This document shows, one piece after another, positions 1 through 8,589 of a stretch of 43,879 nt of DNA. This DNA comes from Acidimicrobiia bacterium (lineage in GTDB: Bacteria; Actinomycetota; Acidimicrobiia; Spongiisociales; UBA11373), in the NCBI GenBank assembly GCA_016932695.1, contig JAFGCH010000114.1, positions 1 to 43,879 of the forward strand. The letters run 5' to 3'. The first letter of the stretch is position 1. Each line of letters starts with the position of its first letter. Position numbers and translations under genes: made by a program. The notes under the pieces are model-generated. The model saw only the letters and a program-made list of their open reading frames with translations. It did not search any database and had not been told where the DNA came from.

Positions 1-1205
1 TCTGCGTCCGAGGCGAAGAGGAGCTCCACCCGGTCGGCTCCGTGGCGAGCCGGAGGGGTGGGATGCACCACGACCCGCAGGACGGGCGAGCGGAAACCAA
101 GCTCGCGCAAGTGCGTTTCGGCGGTCGCGCCGAGGCGAGCGCCGGCGGCTTGGCGCGCCGCGGCGAGGCGGCTTCCGCGCCCCGCAAGTTCCTCGGCTGC
201 GGCGGCCTCCCGCTCGGCCAGGGAATCCGCCCGCTCCAGGAGGCCTTCGAGGTCCCGTGCCCGCTGCGCGGCGGCGGCGGCGAAGGACAGCACCTCCTCG
301 AGGCTGTCGCCGTACTTGCGGCGCAGGTCGGCCAGTACCGCCAGGCGCTGCTGCACCACGTCGAGCGCTCCCGGGTCGTGCTCCCCCTCCTCTCCGCGAA
401 GGCGCAAATCGCCGGCCAGGTCGGTCGCCTCCTCCGCCAGGCCGGCAGCGCGAGAGGCAGCTTCTTGCAGGCCGGGGTCGTAGGCCGCGGCCCGGCGCAG
501 AGCGCCGACGGCGGCACCGAGGGCGTCGAGCCCGCCGCCGTCGGCACTGAGGGCAGCGTGGGCGGCGGCGAGGTTCTCGGCGATCTCCTGGGCGTGACGG
601 AGACGGGCCACCCGCTGGGCTAGCTCGGCATCCTCCCCGGGGGAGACTCCTGCGGCGGCGATCTCCCGGGCCTGGTGGCGGCTGAGGTCGAGTTCGCGTT
701 CCAGGGCGCGCCGGTCGCCACCGAGGGCGGCCCGGTCGGAGACGATGGTCTGCCACTCCTCCCAGGCGCGGCGGTAGGCGTCGCGGTCGTCGCGCCCGGC
801 GTCGTCGAGGGCCGCATCCACCATGGACCGGACGGCCGCATCGCGCCCCAGGCCCACATGCTCATGCTGGGCCACGATCTCTACGAGCCCCTGCAGGCGC
901 TCCTCCAAGATGCGCCGCGGCACTATGGAGCCGTCCAGATAGGCCCGGGAGCGGCCCTCCTCCAGCCGGCGGGCCGCCGCCAGTTCTCGGCCCGCGAAGA
1001 CGAAGCGGCCCTCCACTCGGGTCTCGAGCCCGGCCGGCCCGATCCGGTCGCTGCGCGCTGGGTCCCCGCGGAGCAGGCGCAGCGCCCCCAACAGCAGGGT
1101 CTTGCCCGCTCCGGTCTCTCCGGTGACGGCCACCAGGCCCGGCCCGGGAGCCACCCGAGCGGCGGCGATCAAACCCAGGTTCTCGACGAGGAGCTCGTCA
1201 AGCAT
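1..1205 (-). CDS. recN: DNA repair protein RecN (C-terminal part beyond window edge)
   Basis: SMC-like ATPase of recombinational double-strand break repair. Only the first ~401 codons are present; family members run to about 550-590 residues, so the Walker B end lies beyond base 1. Translating the minus strand from ATG at 1205 gives MLDELLVENLGLIAAARV, then the Walker A GETGAGKT, then VEIVAQHEH, which matches the GQHEH-type motif of RecN, followed by a long Ala/Glu/Arg-rich coiled coil. The start overlaps the end of nadK by 8 bases, so translation is probably coupled. The order tlyA-nadK-recN is the same as in Mycobacterium tuberculosis. Confidence 0.93.
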   Translation of the reverse strand, partial: MLDELLVENLGLIAAARVAPGPGLVAVTGETGAGKTLLLGALRLLRGDPARSDRIGPAGLETRVEGRFVFAGRELAAARRLEEGRSRAYLDGSIVPRRILEERLQGLVEIVAQHEHVGLGRDAAVRSMVDAALDDAGRDDRDAYRRAWEEWQTIVSDRAALGGDRRALERELDLSRHQAREIAAAGVSPGEDAELAQRVARLRHAQEIAENLAAAHAALSADGGGLDALGAAVGALRRAAAYDPGLQEAASRAAGLAEEATDLAGDLRLRGEEGEHDPGALDVVQQRLAVLADLRRKYGDSLEEVLSFAAAAAQRARDLEGLLERADSLAEREAAAAEELAGRGSRLAAARQAAGARLGATAETHLRELGFRSPVLRVVVHPTPPARHGADRVELLFASDA

Positions 1206-2031
1206 CGTGAAGGTGGAATCGCTCGCGCACCGCCACGGTGAAGTGGCGCGGCCACAGTTCTACAAACCGCGCCGCCCGCTCCCCCCGGAAGACGACGACC
1301 TCTTCGCCCGGCGCCAGCAGCGCCAGTGTGCGGCCGTCCACGTTCACCCGGGCCGGGCGGTCGTCGTCGACGGTCAGGCGCAGGCTCATGTCGGGGCGGA
1401 AGACGATGGGGCGGGAGAACAGGTTGTGGGGTGCCACCGCGGTGAGGACCAGCGCCTCCAGTTCGGGATCGACCAGAGGCCCGCCGGCGGAGAAGGTGTA
1501 GGCGGTTGATCCCGTGGGAGTGGCCACCACGACCCCGTCCGCTCGGTAGGAGACCAGGCGTTCCGTTCCCACCACCACCGAGATCTTGACCACATGCTGG
1601 CTGATCGCCTTCTCGACCACCACGTCGTTGAGCCCGACCGCGTCGGCCCGACCGCGGACCCGGGCACAGAGCGTCATGCGCCTCGACTCGGCCCAGCCCC
1701 CGGCAGCGAGAGCATCGATAGCGGCGTCGAGGCGCCCGGGCTCGACGCGGGTGAGGAAGCCGACATGCCCCGCGTTCACCCCCAGGACCGGGAGGTCGGC
1801 CTCGAGCGCTACCCGCACCGCTTCGAGCATGGTCCCATCGCCGCCGACGGCTACCACCACCGCCGCATCCAGCGGGCCGTTCGGCGGCCTCGCCACCGTC
1901 CCCGGGACGCGTCGGGCGTCTTCGGGGAGGGCGGTGACCACGATGCCCCGCGGCGCCGCCCGCGCCACAAAGTCGGCGGCCAGGGCCGCCGCGCCCTCGC
2001 GCTCGGGGTGTAGCACCAGGGCCAGCTTCAC
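1198..2031 (-). CDS. nadK: NAD kinase
   Basis: ATP- or polyphosphate-dependent kinase that converts NAD to NADP in the cytoplasm. The 277-aa product has the diagnostic GGDGTML near residues 63-69, then LGVNAGHVGFLT, and the NAD-binding stretch with DGVVVATPTGSTAY and SAGGPLVDP. The reading frame stays open further upstream, but I chose the GTG at 2031. It gives an N-terminus typical of the family (VKLALVLHPE) and shares GTGA with the tlyA stop codon. It lies in the tlyA-nadK-recN operon and overlaps recN at its 3' end. Confidence 0.95.
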   Translation of the reverse strand: MKLALVLHPEREGAAALAADFVARAAPRGIVVTALPEDARRVPGTVARPPNGPLDAAVVVAVGGDGTMLEAVRVALEADLPVLGVNAGHVGFLTRVEPGRLDAAIDALAAGGWAESRRMTLCARVRGRADAVGLNDVVVEKAISQHVVKISVVVGTERLVSYRADGVVVATPTGSTAYTFSAGGPLVDPELEALVLTAVAPHNLFSRPIVFRPDMSLRLTVDDDRPARVNVDGRTLALLAPGEEVVVFRGERAARFVELWPRHFTVAVRERFHLHDA

Positions 2032-2846
2032 GGGGTCACCACCTCGTTCCAGCGCTCCACGGCGACGCTCGGCGGTTCTCCCCACACCGCGTGCAGGAAG
2101 AACTCGCGATTGCCGGTCGCCCCGGGCAAGGGAGACGCGCATGCGGCGCGGGGGCCTAAGCCCTCGGCGGCAAGAGCCTCGGCCACTCCGACCAGGGCAT
2201 CCCGGTGAGAACGCGGGTCGGTCACCAGCCCGCCTCGGCCGAGGCGGGCTCGTCCCACTTCGAACTGCGGCTTCACCAGCACAACGTACTCCGTGGCGGG
2301 CCGGCCGCAAGCCGCCAGGGGCGCGGCTAGAAGGCGCAGCGAGATGAAGGACACGTCCGCCGTGACCAGGTCGAAGGGCGCGCCGAGAGCCGCCGGGTCG
2401 GCCAGCCGGAAATTGGTGCGGTCGAAAACGGTGACGCGCGGATCACTCCGGAGTCGCCAATCGAGCTGCCCATAGCCCACGTCCACCGCGTTCACCGCGG
2501 CCGCTCCCGCCCGCAGCAAGACGTCGGTGAACCCCCCCGTGGAGGCGCCCACGTCCAAGCAGCGCTTGCCGCCGGGGTCTACGTCGAACACCTCCAGCGC
2601 GGCGGCGAGCTTCACCCCACCCCGGCTGGCCCAGCGGGGCTCATCATCGGCAACCTGGACGGGGACCGAGTCGTCCACGAGGGTCGAAGCCCGGGGAGCG
2701 ACCACCCCATGCACCCAGACCTGGCCCGCGGCGATGGCCCGCTGCGCCGCAGTGCGGGTGGGGACGAGACCGCGGCGTACCAGTTCGAGATCGAGCCGCC
2801 GGCGGGTCAGCGGATGGCCTCGGGATGGCGGGCGGGATCGAGCCAA
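2028..2846 (-). CDS. tlyA: TlyA family rRNA (cytidine-2'-O)-methyltransferase
   Basis: Predicted to 2'-O-methylate cytidines in 16S and/or 23S rRNA, as TlyA does in mycobacteria. An N-terminal S4 RNA-binding domain covers about residues 14-75 (RRRLDLELVRRGLVPTR onward). A FtsJ/RrmJ-type Rossmann domain follows, with the SAM-binding CLDVGASTGGFTDVLL, then DLVTADVSFISLR and VLVKPQFE. Length (272 aa) matches the family (268 in M. tuberculosis). The listed start is TTG at 2846. A CTG at 2810 would share CTGA with the stop of the upstream 46-aa ORF and fits the usual N-terminus, so the exact start is uncertain. It ends in a GTGA overlap with nadK. Confidence 0.93.
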   Translation of the reverse strand: MARSRPPSRGHPLTRRRLDLELVRRGLVPTRTAAQRAIAAGQVWVHGVVAPRASTLVDDSVPVQVADDEPRWASRGGVKLAAALEVFDVDPGGKRCLDVGASTGGFTDVLLRAGAAAVNAVDVGYGQLDWRLRSDPRVTVFDRTNFRLADPAALGAPFDLVTADVSFISLRLLAAPLAACGRPATEYVVLVKPQFEVGRARLGRGGLVTDPRSHRDALVGVAEALAAEGLGPRAACASPLPGATGNREFFLHAVWGEPPSVAVERWNEVVTP

Positions 2847-2947
2847 TCGCCCAGCACACGGGCGACGGCGTCGGCCAGCTCGGGAGCATCGGCCGGGTCG
2901 GCGTCCTCGAGGGCCCGGAGCATCGAGTCGAGCGGCGTAGTATCCAT
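2807..2947 (-). CDS. Small conserved-type protein upstream of tlyA (46 aa)
   Basis: A short acidic protein beginning MDTTPLDSMLRALEDADP and ending ARHPEAIR. It is predicted helical and has no motif I can name. Support is positional: M. tuberculosis has a small gene (Rv1693) in exactly this place between the HAD phosphatase Rv1692 and tlyA. A -10-like AATAAT (2954-2959, minus strand) ends 6 bases before the ATG, as at other operon-first genes here. Its end overlaps the tlyA start, so it would be the first cistron of the tlyA-nadK-recN operon. The function is unknown. Confidence 0.7.
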   Translation of the reverse strand: MDTTPLDSMLRALEDADPADAPELADAVARVLGDWLDPARHPEAIR

Positions 2948-2985
2948 GTCGTCATTATTGCTCCCCAGCCGGACAGGAAGCGGTT

Positions 2986-3732
2986 TTGCTGCCGATCCGC
3001 GATATCAACCCCACCCGGGCCCGCCCCTTCTTGACCTGGGCCCTGATCGCGGCCTGTGTGCTCGTGTACTTCGCCCTCCAGCCGGCCGCGGGCAGTGCCG
3101 AGGAGGTGGAGTTCCTCTACGAGCGGGCCGCCATCGCCTGTGAGATCACCACCGGCGACCCTCTGGATCGGGCCGAGATCATCGAAGGGGTCTGCCGCGA
3201 CGGCCCCTCCTCCCCCATCTTCCCCGACAAGAACGTCTGGCTCTCCGTCGGCGTGTCCATGTTCCTCCACGGTGGCCTGCTGCACCTGCTCTTCAACATG
3301 TGGAGCCTGTGGATCTTCGGCAACAACGTCGAGGAGGCTTTCGGGCCGGTGGGCTATCTGCTGCTGTACGGCGCTTCCGGGGTGGCGGCCACAGCCGGCT
3401 TTGTCTGGGCCAATCCCGATACCACCGTTCCGCTGGTGGGGGCCAGTGGGGCCATCGCCGGGATCATGGGGGCCTACCTCGTTCTGTTCCCGCGGCACCT
3501 GGTCTTGACCCTGGTGGTCTTCTGGATCGTCGGGGTCCCCGCGGTCTTCTTCTTGGGCCTGTGGTTCGTCAGCCAGTTCTTCCTGAGCGGCGATGCCGGC
3601 GCCATCGCGTGGGAAGCGCACGTCGCCGGCTTCCTGTTCGGGATGCTGGTGACGCTCCCCTTCCGCCGCCGCCTGCTGGGCAACACCTTGCAGCCCTACC
3701 CGCCGGTGTCGGCCCGGGCCGGGTCCCGCTAG
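2986..3732 (+). CDS. Rhomboid family intramembrane serine protease
   Basis: A polytopic membrane protease of 248 aa. After a first membrane segment (residues ~14-31) comes a ~50-residue extracytoplasmic loop. The core then shows HGGLLHLLFNMW (His95, His100, Asn104), the catalytic serine motif GASGAIAG (Ser154), and AHVAGFLFG with catalytic His212 in the last helices. The substrate is unknown. The start is TTG at 2986, supported by an AGGA ribosome-binding site at 2974-2977. It is divergent from the 46-aa ORF (38 bases between starts). Its TAG stop abuts the HAD gene's stop with no base between them. It sits as an opposite-strand insertion in an otherwise mycobacterium-like gene order. Confidence 0.93.
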   Translation: MLPIRDINPTRARPFLTWALIAACVLVYFALQPAAGSAEEVEFLYERAAIACEITTGDPLDRAEIIEGVCRDGPSSPIFPDKNVWLSVGVSMFLHGGLLHLLFNMWSLWIFGNNVEEAFGPVGYLLLYGASGVAATAGFVWANPDTTVPLVGASGAIAGIMGAYLVLFPRHLVLTLVVFWIVGVPAVFFLGLWFVSQFFLSGDAGAIAWEAHVAGFLFGMLVTLPFRRRLLGNTLQPYPPVSARAGSR

Positions 3733-4518
3733 TTAGGGCAGGCGGTCGGGCAGGTGCGCCAGGCTCGGCACCACGATGTCGGCGCGTAGGTGTTGAGGCA
3801 CCTCAGCGGGGTCTCTGATCACCCCGGTCAACACGAGGACGGTAGTCCAATTCTCATCGCACCCCAGGGCGAGGTCGGTTTCGGGACGATCGCCGACAAC
3901 CCATGTCGGCCCGGGGCCCAGGGCCCGCCGTACGAGTGCAGTCATCGCCGGGTACGGCTTCCCGACCACTTCGGCCCGCCGTCCCGAGGCCGCCTCCACC
4001 GCGGCGACGATGGCCCCCCCTCCGGGCCACAGCCCGGACTCGGTCGGGTAGGTGGGATCGGCGTTGCAGGCGATCAGACGCGCCCCGCCCAGCACCGCCC
4101 GGGTCGCCCGGCGCAAGTGGTCGTAAGTGAGCTGTCGATCGAGGCCCACGACCACGCTGCGGGCCTCATCGGGGTCGGGGCTCAGGGCGAGCCCGGCGGC
4201 TTCCAGGGTAGGGCCCAGACCCCCTTCACCCACCACCAGGACCGGGGCGTCGGCGGACGACAGCACGGAAGCGGCGGCCATGGCGGAAGTCACCACCTGT
4301 TCCGGCCGTGCCCGGTAGCCGCCCACGGCTGCAATGTGAGCCGCCACCTCGGCCGGTAGGCGGATGGGGGCGTTGGTGGCGAAGATGATGCGGTAGCCCC
4401 GTTCTTCCAGCGCCTGCAGAGCCGCTCCGGCCCCGGGAACTGCGGTCTGCGTCAGGTAGACCACCCCATCGAGGTCGCAGACGAGGTTGCCTCTGCTCCC
4501 TCCGGCGGGGACGCTCAT
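3733..4518 (-). CDS. HAD-superfamily IIA phosphatase (NagD-like)
   Basis: A 261-aa haloacid dehalogenase phosphatase with all four motifs: DLDGVVY (nucleophile Asp15, acid/base Asp17), IIFATNAP, the lysine in VVGKPYPAM, and the Mg-binding VVGDRPETD. The cap region between motifs II and III is of the NagD/AraL type. By position it corresponds to M. tuberculosis Rv1692, reported as a glycerol-3-phosphate phosphatase; using that substrate here is inference. ATG at 4518 has GGAGG upstream at good spacing. It lies 31 bases downstream of the DUF4193 gene, so the two are probably co-transcribed. Confidence 0.9.
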   Translation of the reverse strand: MSVPAGGSRGNLVCDLDGVVYLTQTAVPGAGAALQALEERGYRIIFATNAPIRLPAEVAAHIAAVGGYRARPEQVVTSAMAAASVLSSADAPVLVVGEGGLGPTLEAAGLALSPDPDEARSVVVGLDRQLTYDHLRRATRAVLGGARLIACNADPTYPTESGLWPGGGAIVAAVEAASGRRAEVVGKPYPAMTALVRRALGPGPTWVVGDRPETDLALGCDENWTTVLVLTGVIRDPAEVPQHLRADIVVPSLAHLPDRLP

Positions 4519-4549
4519 AGGGGCCTCCAGCCGGCGAGATTCGGGCGCC

Positions 4550-5008
4550 TCAGATGCAGTCGCGGCACAGCATTCGGCGCTTGTCGGCGAGCTGAGTACG
4601 GCGCTTCACCAAGAAGCACTTGCTGCACACGAACTCGTCCTCGCCTACGGCGTCGGCCTCCAACTCGAGCTCGATGGCTTCCCGGCGGAGCTTGCGCAGC
4701 TCTTCCACCTCGTCTACCGGCAGAGACTCGGCAGCTTCGTCGTCGGTGAGCATGTCGAGCTCTTCGGCCTCGAGCTCGTCGAGGGCTTCTTCTTCCCCCT
4801 CCTCGCCTTCGTCCTCCTCGAACTCCTCCTCTTCGAAGGTCTCGGGCTCGGCGAAAGCTTCTTCCTCTTCCTCTGCCTCTTCGGCTTCCTCATCGAAGCC
4901 GGGGGCAGGCTCCTCGGGGAGCTGTTCCTCTTCCTCCTCTGGCCAGGCGTCTCCCTCCGGCTCTTCGTCGGCGAAGTCATCGGGGGGCGGTGTACGGGGA
5001 GGCACCAT
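4550..5008 (-). CDS. DUF4193 zinc-ribbon protein with long acidic region
   Basis: A 152-aa protein in two parts. Residues ~11-100 are almost wholly Glu/Asp with Ala and Pro. The C-terminus carries CSKC (Cys128, Cys131) and CRDC (Cys148, Cys151), separated by FLVKRRTQLADKRRML, which is the actinobacterial DUF4193 signature and resembles a rubredoxin/RNA-polymerase-type zinc ribbon. The acidic part is much longer than in the homologues I recall (total ~100 aa), so this may be a lineage-specific extension. AGGAG precedes ATG at 5008, and a TATACT box lies at 5035-5040. The function of the family is unknown. Confidence 0.87.
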   Translation of the reverse strand: MVPPRTPPPDDFADEEPEGDAWPEEEEEQLPEEPAPGFDEEAEEAEEEEEAFAEPETFEEEEFEEDEGEEGEEEALDELEAEELDMLTDDEAAESLPVDEVEELRKLRREAIELELEADAVGEDEFVCSKCFLVKRRTQLADKRRMLCRDCI

Positions 5009-5034
5009 GACACTCCTGTGCGAGGGCGGCCGGG

Positions 5035-5040
5035 AGTATA
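5035..5040 (-). promoter_or_regulatory. Predicted -10 box of the DUF4193 gene
   Basis: TATACT on the minus strand. CTGACT lies 18 bases upstream as a weak -35. It would give a leader of about 20 bases containing AGGAG, so this gene has its own promoter although it follows the lipid-kinase gene on the same strand. Confidence 0.6.
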
Positions 5041-5060
5041 GGGCGGGGGCGGCCCGCGAG

Positions 5061-5942
5061 TCAGACCTTGACTTGCAGCGCCTTCGGCTCTAGATGCACT
5101 CGGACCGGGGTCTCCCCCAGGTAGTCCCCATCGACCTCGATCGGCCAGGGACGGGCCGTAGCCACCGCGACGCGGCCCGAGCGGAAGCGGGTCACCAGGG
5201 GGTGGGCGAGGTGGCGCCCCCGGCTGACCTTCGGCAGGAGGACCAGGGCGCTGGTCTTGGGTCCGGTGTACACCTGAACGTCCAGCAAGCCGTCGGCCGG
5301 GGACGCCCGGGGGGCCACGTTCATGTTGAAGCCGAAGTACTGGCCGTTGGCCAGCACAACCGTGTTCGCCTTGCCTTCGAAGGTGCGGCGGTCCATCTCG
5401 AGGGTGAGGCGGGTGGTGCGGAACAGGGGGAGCGTCGCCCAGAAAGCGGCCTTGTAGCGGAAACGTCCGAGGTGCCGGGTGGCCCGCTCCGCCGTCCGCA
5501 CCGTGGCGGCGATCACTCCAATGTCGAGCACGTTGAGGAAGCGCCGCACCCCCCAGGCCCCCTCCGCCACCCCGACGTCCACCGTGAAGGTAGCCTCGCC
5601 CGTCAGGTGCCGGGCGGCGGCCTCGAGGTCCTGGGGGATGCCGAAGGTCCGGGCGAAGTCGCAGCCCGAGCCCGCGGGCAGGATGCCCAGGGTGGGAGGC
5701 TCCCTCCAGGGCGTCGCCAGCAGGGCGTCCGCCACCAGGCTCACCGTGCCGTCCCCTCCCACGGCCACGAAGCGGCGAGCCCCCGCCCCGATGCCCTCGG
5801 CCACTAGGGCGCGCAGGTGGCCGGCCGACTCCGATGCCCGGATTTCGGCTTCGAGCCCCACCTCCCGCAAGCAGGTGCGTACCCGCTGCTCCCAGGGCTC
5901 GCGGCTCCCTGCCGCCGGGTTCACTACCACCCACCAGGTCAT
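5061..5942 (-). CDS. Diacylglycerol/lipid kinase family protein (YegS/DgkB-like)
   Basis: Predicted to phosphorylate diacylglycerol or a related lipid using ATP, acting at the inner face of the membrane. The 293-aa product starts MTWWVVVNPAAGSREPW (conserved NPxAG). It then has the nucleotide-binding GGDGTVSLVADAL and LGILPAGSGCDFART (the G-T-N/C-D-F block of the family), and ends with a C-terminal beta-rich domain (VEVDGDYLGETPV-like IEVDGDYLGE). ATG at 5942 shares ATGA with the helY stop, which indicates coupling. A long open frame continues upstream inside helY, but that part is a shadow. Confidence 0.93.
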   Translation of the reverse strand: MTWWVVVNPAAGSREPWEQRVRTCLREVGLEAEIRASESAGHLRALVAEGIGAGARRFVAVGGDGTVSLVADALLATPWREPPTLGILPAGSGCDFARTFGIPQDLEAAARHLTGEATFTVDVGVAEGAWGVRRFLNVLDIGVIAATVRTAERATRHLGRFRYKAAFWATLPLFRTTRLTLEMDRRTFEGKANTVVLANGQYFGFNMNVAPRASPADGLLDVQVYTGPKTSALVLLPKVSRGRHLAHPLVTRFRSGRVAVATARPWPIEVDGDYLGETPVRVHLEPKALQVKV

Positions 5943-8470
5943 ACGGCTCCCGCAGCGGCCACGACGCCGCGATCCAGCGCCGCCGCCGCGGCGCTCAGGG
6001 TCGGGTGCAGGTGGGGGGCGGCGTCGCTCATCTGGCGCAGTAGATCGATGAGTTGCCGGCAGTTGCGTACAAAGTCGCCCACGCCGGTCCCTTCTTCCCC
6101 GAACAGGTCCTCGAGGCGCGCCCCCCGCCCCCAACGGTAGGCGATCGCCGCCAGCCCCGCTTCCGGTTGACGGGTTCCGTGAAGGCCGGCACGGTCCTCG
6201 TCGGCCCCCAGGCACTCCCAGAGGCGCTGCACCCGTTCGCCGAGTTCCTCGAGGTGGCGGGTCGGCCAGGGCTCGCTGCTTCCCTCCCGGCGCGGGTCGT
6301 AGGTGAAGAGCGAAGCCAGGGCGGCAGCCTCGGCAGGCTGGAGGCCATCGAACCAGCCCCGTTCGAGGGATTCGGTTACCAGGAGGTCGCGATCGTTGTA
6401 GATGAAGCGCAGACGCTGCCCGGCCGGCGTGAGCTCCCAACCGTCGGCGTAGCCCCAGCGCTGGAGGAGGCTTAAGACAGCCCGCAGACGAGGCACCATG
6501 CCGGCGCCGACGGCCCGGCGCCGCCGCCGCATCGCCTCGAGTCGGCGCTCGCGTCGGCGGGCAGAGCGCAGCGCGGCCAAATGGGTCGCCAGGTCGGGGC
6601 AGGCCGCCGCACCTGCCGTCTCGGCTCGGCCCTCGCCGTACGCGGGAAGCGGTGCCGCCGTCGGTTGCCACCGGCGCAGCAAGGACGCCACGGTACGGCG
6701 GTAGTCGGCTTCGCGTGGGCGATACGGCTCGGGCAGGGTGATGCGCCCCGCCAGGGCCGCGGTGGGCGGTAGGTCGTCGGGAGCCAGGCGCTGCAGGGCC
6801 TCGTTCTCTCCGACGGTCAGGAGTCGGGGCCGCTTGCCGTGGCCGCGAGCCACAATGACCCGCCTCTCCCGCCGGCCGGCGCTTTCCCACTCGAGAACGT
6901 CCCCGGCACTGGTCGCGGCGACGAAATCGCTCATGACTTGGTCCCGGGCGCGGGCTCCCTCGGCGGCGAGAGCCCAGATGTCGCCCCGCTCACACTCGGC
7001 CGCGGCCCGGTCGGCAGCCAAGGCCTCCTCCTCGGCAGCGATGGCCGCCTCCAGCCCGGCGGCCTCGCGCTGCTCCTCGTATTGGGCGAAGGAGGCGTTG
7101 AGCAGTTCTTCGGCTCGGGGGCGCGCGTAGTTGGCCACCAGGTTGGCCGCCATGTTGTAGGTGGGGCGGAAGGAGGAGCGGAGAGGATGGGAGCCGGTGG
7201 CGGCGATGGCGGCCACCTGCTCGAACGGGAGGTGGGGCGAATGCAGCACCACTGCCGTGCCCCGGCGGTCGATCCCCCGCCGCCCGGCCCGTCCGGTGAG
7301 CTGGGTGTAGTCGCCGGCTTGCAGCAACTCGTGGCCCTCGCCGCCGAACTTGGTGAGGCTCTCCAGCACCACCGCCCGGGCCGGCATGTTGATGCCGAGG
7401 GCCAGCGTCTCGGTGGCGAACACCAGCTTCACCAGGCCGGCAGCGAAGAGGTGTTCTACCGTCTCTTTGAACGCCGGCACCATGCCGGCGTGATGGGGAG
7501 CCACTCCCGCTTCCAGCCCCGCGAGCCAGCGCCCGTAGCCCAGCACTGCCAGGTCGGCCGGGTCGAGGTGAGCAGTGTGGGACGTCGCCTCCGCCCGAAT
7601 CCGGGCGGACTCGTCGGCAGTGGTGAGACGGAGCCCGTGCTGTGCCGTCGCCCAGGCTGCGGCGGCACATCCCGCCCGGGAGAAGATGAAGTAGATGGCG
7701 GGGAGGAGGCCCTCGGCGCGCAGGAATTCGCAGACCTCGGTGCGCCGTGGGGCGGCATAACGCCGGTGGGAGGCGTCCCGCGGCCGCAGCATGGCCATAA
7801 GGCGGCTGTTCGGCCGGCGGCGTTCGGCGTTCTCGAAGACGGGGAGGAGGCGCAGCCGCCCACTCTCCCAGCGATCGCGCAACAGGTAGAGAGACTCGAG
7901 GGGCACAGGGCGCTCCCGCTCGATGACCAGCGTGGTCGGGCCCCGTCGCTCTTGGATCCAGCCGGCGAAGGCCTCGGGGTTGGCGACGGTGGCGGAGAGG
8001 CAGACCAGGCGTATCGCCGGGTCGAGATGGATGATGATCTCCTCCCAGACGGGCCCTCGCTCCCGGTCTTGGAGGTAGTGCACCTCGTCCAGCACCACGA
8101 TCCCCACACCCGCGAGGTCGGGGCTGCCGGCGTACATCATGTTGCGCAGCACCTCGGTGGTCATGACCACCACCGGCGCCCGGCCGTTTATCGAGTTGTC
8201 GCCGGTGAGGAGGCCCACGGCCTCCTCACCAAGGCGGGCGCGGAAGTCGCCGAACTTCTGGTTGGAGAGAGCCTTCAGCGGCGTGGTGTACAGGGCCCGC
8301 TGCCCGCGGCCCAAGGCCCGCGCCACGGCCGCTTCAGCCACCACGGTCTTGCCCGCCCCGGTGGGAGCGCAGACCACCACGCTCTCCCCACGGTCGACGG
8401 CGGCCGCCGCTTCCGCCTGGAACCGGTCGGCGGGAAAAGGAAGTCCGGCTAGATAGCCGGCGGCAGTCAT
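5939..8470 (-). CDS. helY: Ski2-like DEAD/DEAH-box helicase (HelY type)
   Basis: An 843-aa superfamily 2 helicase related to Ski2/Mtr4 and mycobacterial HelY. Motifs run in order: Q-like start FPADRFQ, Walker A APTGAGKT (Lys41), TTPLKALSNQK, Walker B LDEVHYLQD (residues 127-135), SATVANP, then motif V ATETLALGINMPAR and motif VI QLTGRAGRRGID. A C-terminal helical DSHCT-like region completes the protein. It probably remodels structured RNA. In M. tuberculosis helY lies just downstream of pafC with tatA/tatC between; here a zinc-ribbon gene takes that place. ATG at 8470 has GGAG seven bases upstream. It is translationally coupled to the lipid kinase downstream. Confidence 0.94.
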   Translation of the reverse strand: MTAAGYLAGLPFPADRFQAEAAAAVDRGESVVVCAPTGAGKTVVAEAAVARALGRGQRALYTTPLKALSNQKFGDFRARLGEEAVGLLTGDNSINGRAPVVVMTTEVLRNMMYAGSPDLAGVGIVVLDEVHYLQDRERGPVWEEIIIHLDPAIRLVCLSATVANPEAFAGWIQERRGPTTLVIERERPVPLESLYLLRDRWESGRLRLLPVFENAERRRPNSRLMAMLRPRDASHRRYAAPRRTEVCEFLRAEGLLPAIYFIFSRAGCAAAAWATAQHGLRLTTADESARIRAEATSHTAHLDPADLAVLGYGRWLAGLEAGVAPHHAGMVPAFKETVEHLFAAGLVKLVFATETLALGINMPARAVVLESLTKFGGEGHELLQAGDYTQLTGRAGRRGIDRRGTAVVLHSPHLPFEQVAAIAATGSHPLRSSFRPTYNMAANLVANYARPRAEELLNASFAQYEEQREAAGLEAAIAAEEEALAADRAAAECERGDIWALAAEGARARDQVMSDFVAATSAGDVLEWESAGRRERRVIVARGHGKRPRLLTVGENEALQRLAPDDLPPTAALAGRITLPEPYRPREADYRRTVASLLRRWQPTAAPLPAYGEGRAETAGAAACPDLATHLAALRSARRRERRLEAMRRRRRAVGAGMVPRLRAVLSLLQRWGYADGWELTPAGQRLRFIYNDRDLLVTESLERGWFDGLQPAEAAALASLFTYDPRREGSSEPWPTRHLEELGERVQRLWECLGADEDRAGLHGTRQPEAGLAAIAYRWGRGARLEDLFGEEGTGVGDFVRNCRQLIDLLRQMSDAAPHLHPTLSAAAAALDRGVVAAAGAV

Positions 8471-8514
8471 CGTGGGTCTCCGGCGGCCGGAGGAGAGGCG
8501 TGGCTCACCGGGTC

Positions 8515-8520
8515 ATGCTA
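8515..8520 (-). promoter_or_regulatory. Possible -10 box of helY
   Basis: TAGCAT on the minus strand, about 45 bases upstream of the helY ATG. The implied leader contains a small GC-rich inverted repeat (CCGGCGGCCGG). I see no good -35. Confidence 0.35.
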
Positions 8521-8589
8521 GGAACCGGGCCCGAGCGGCAGGGTGGCGAACGGAGCAGGCAGATCGATTGCCGCGGCACCAGGCCCGCT

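Noticed and set aside
4750-4970. CTC/TTC-rich tract resembling a simple repeat
   Set aside because: It is the reverse complement of the Glu-rich coding part of the DUF4193 gene.
6839-8452. 537-aa open frame on the plus strand opposite helY
   Set aside because: Composition is low-complexity His/Gly/Gln/Arg without domains, and it is fully antisense to a well-supported helicase. In high-GC genomes such antisense frames are common.
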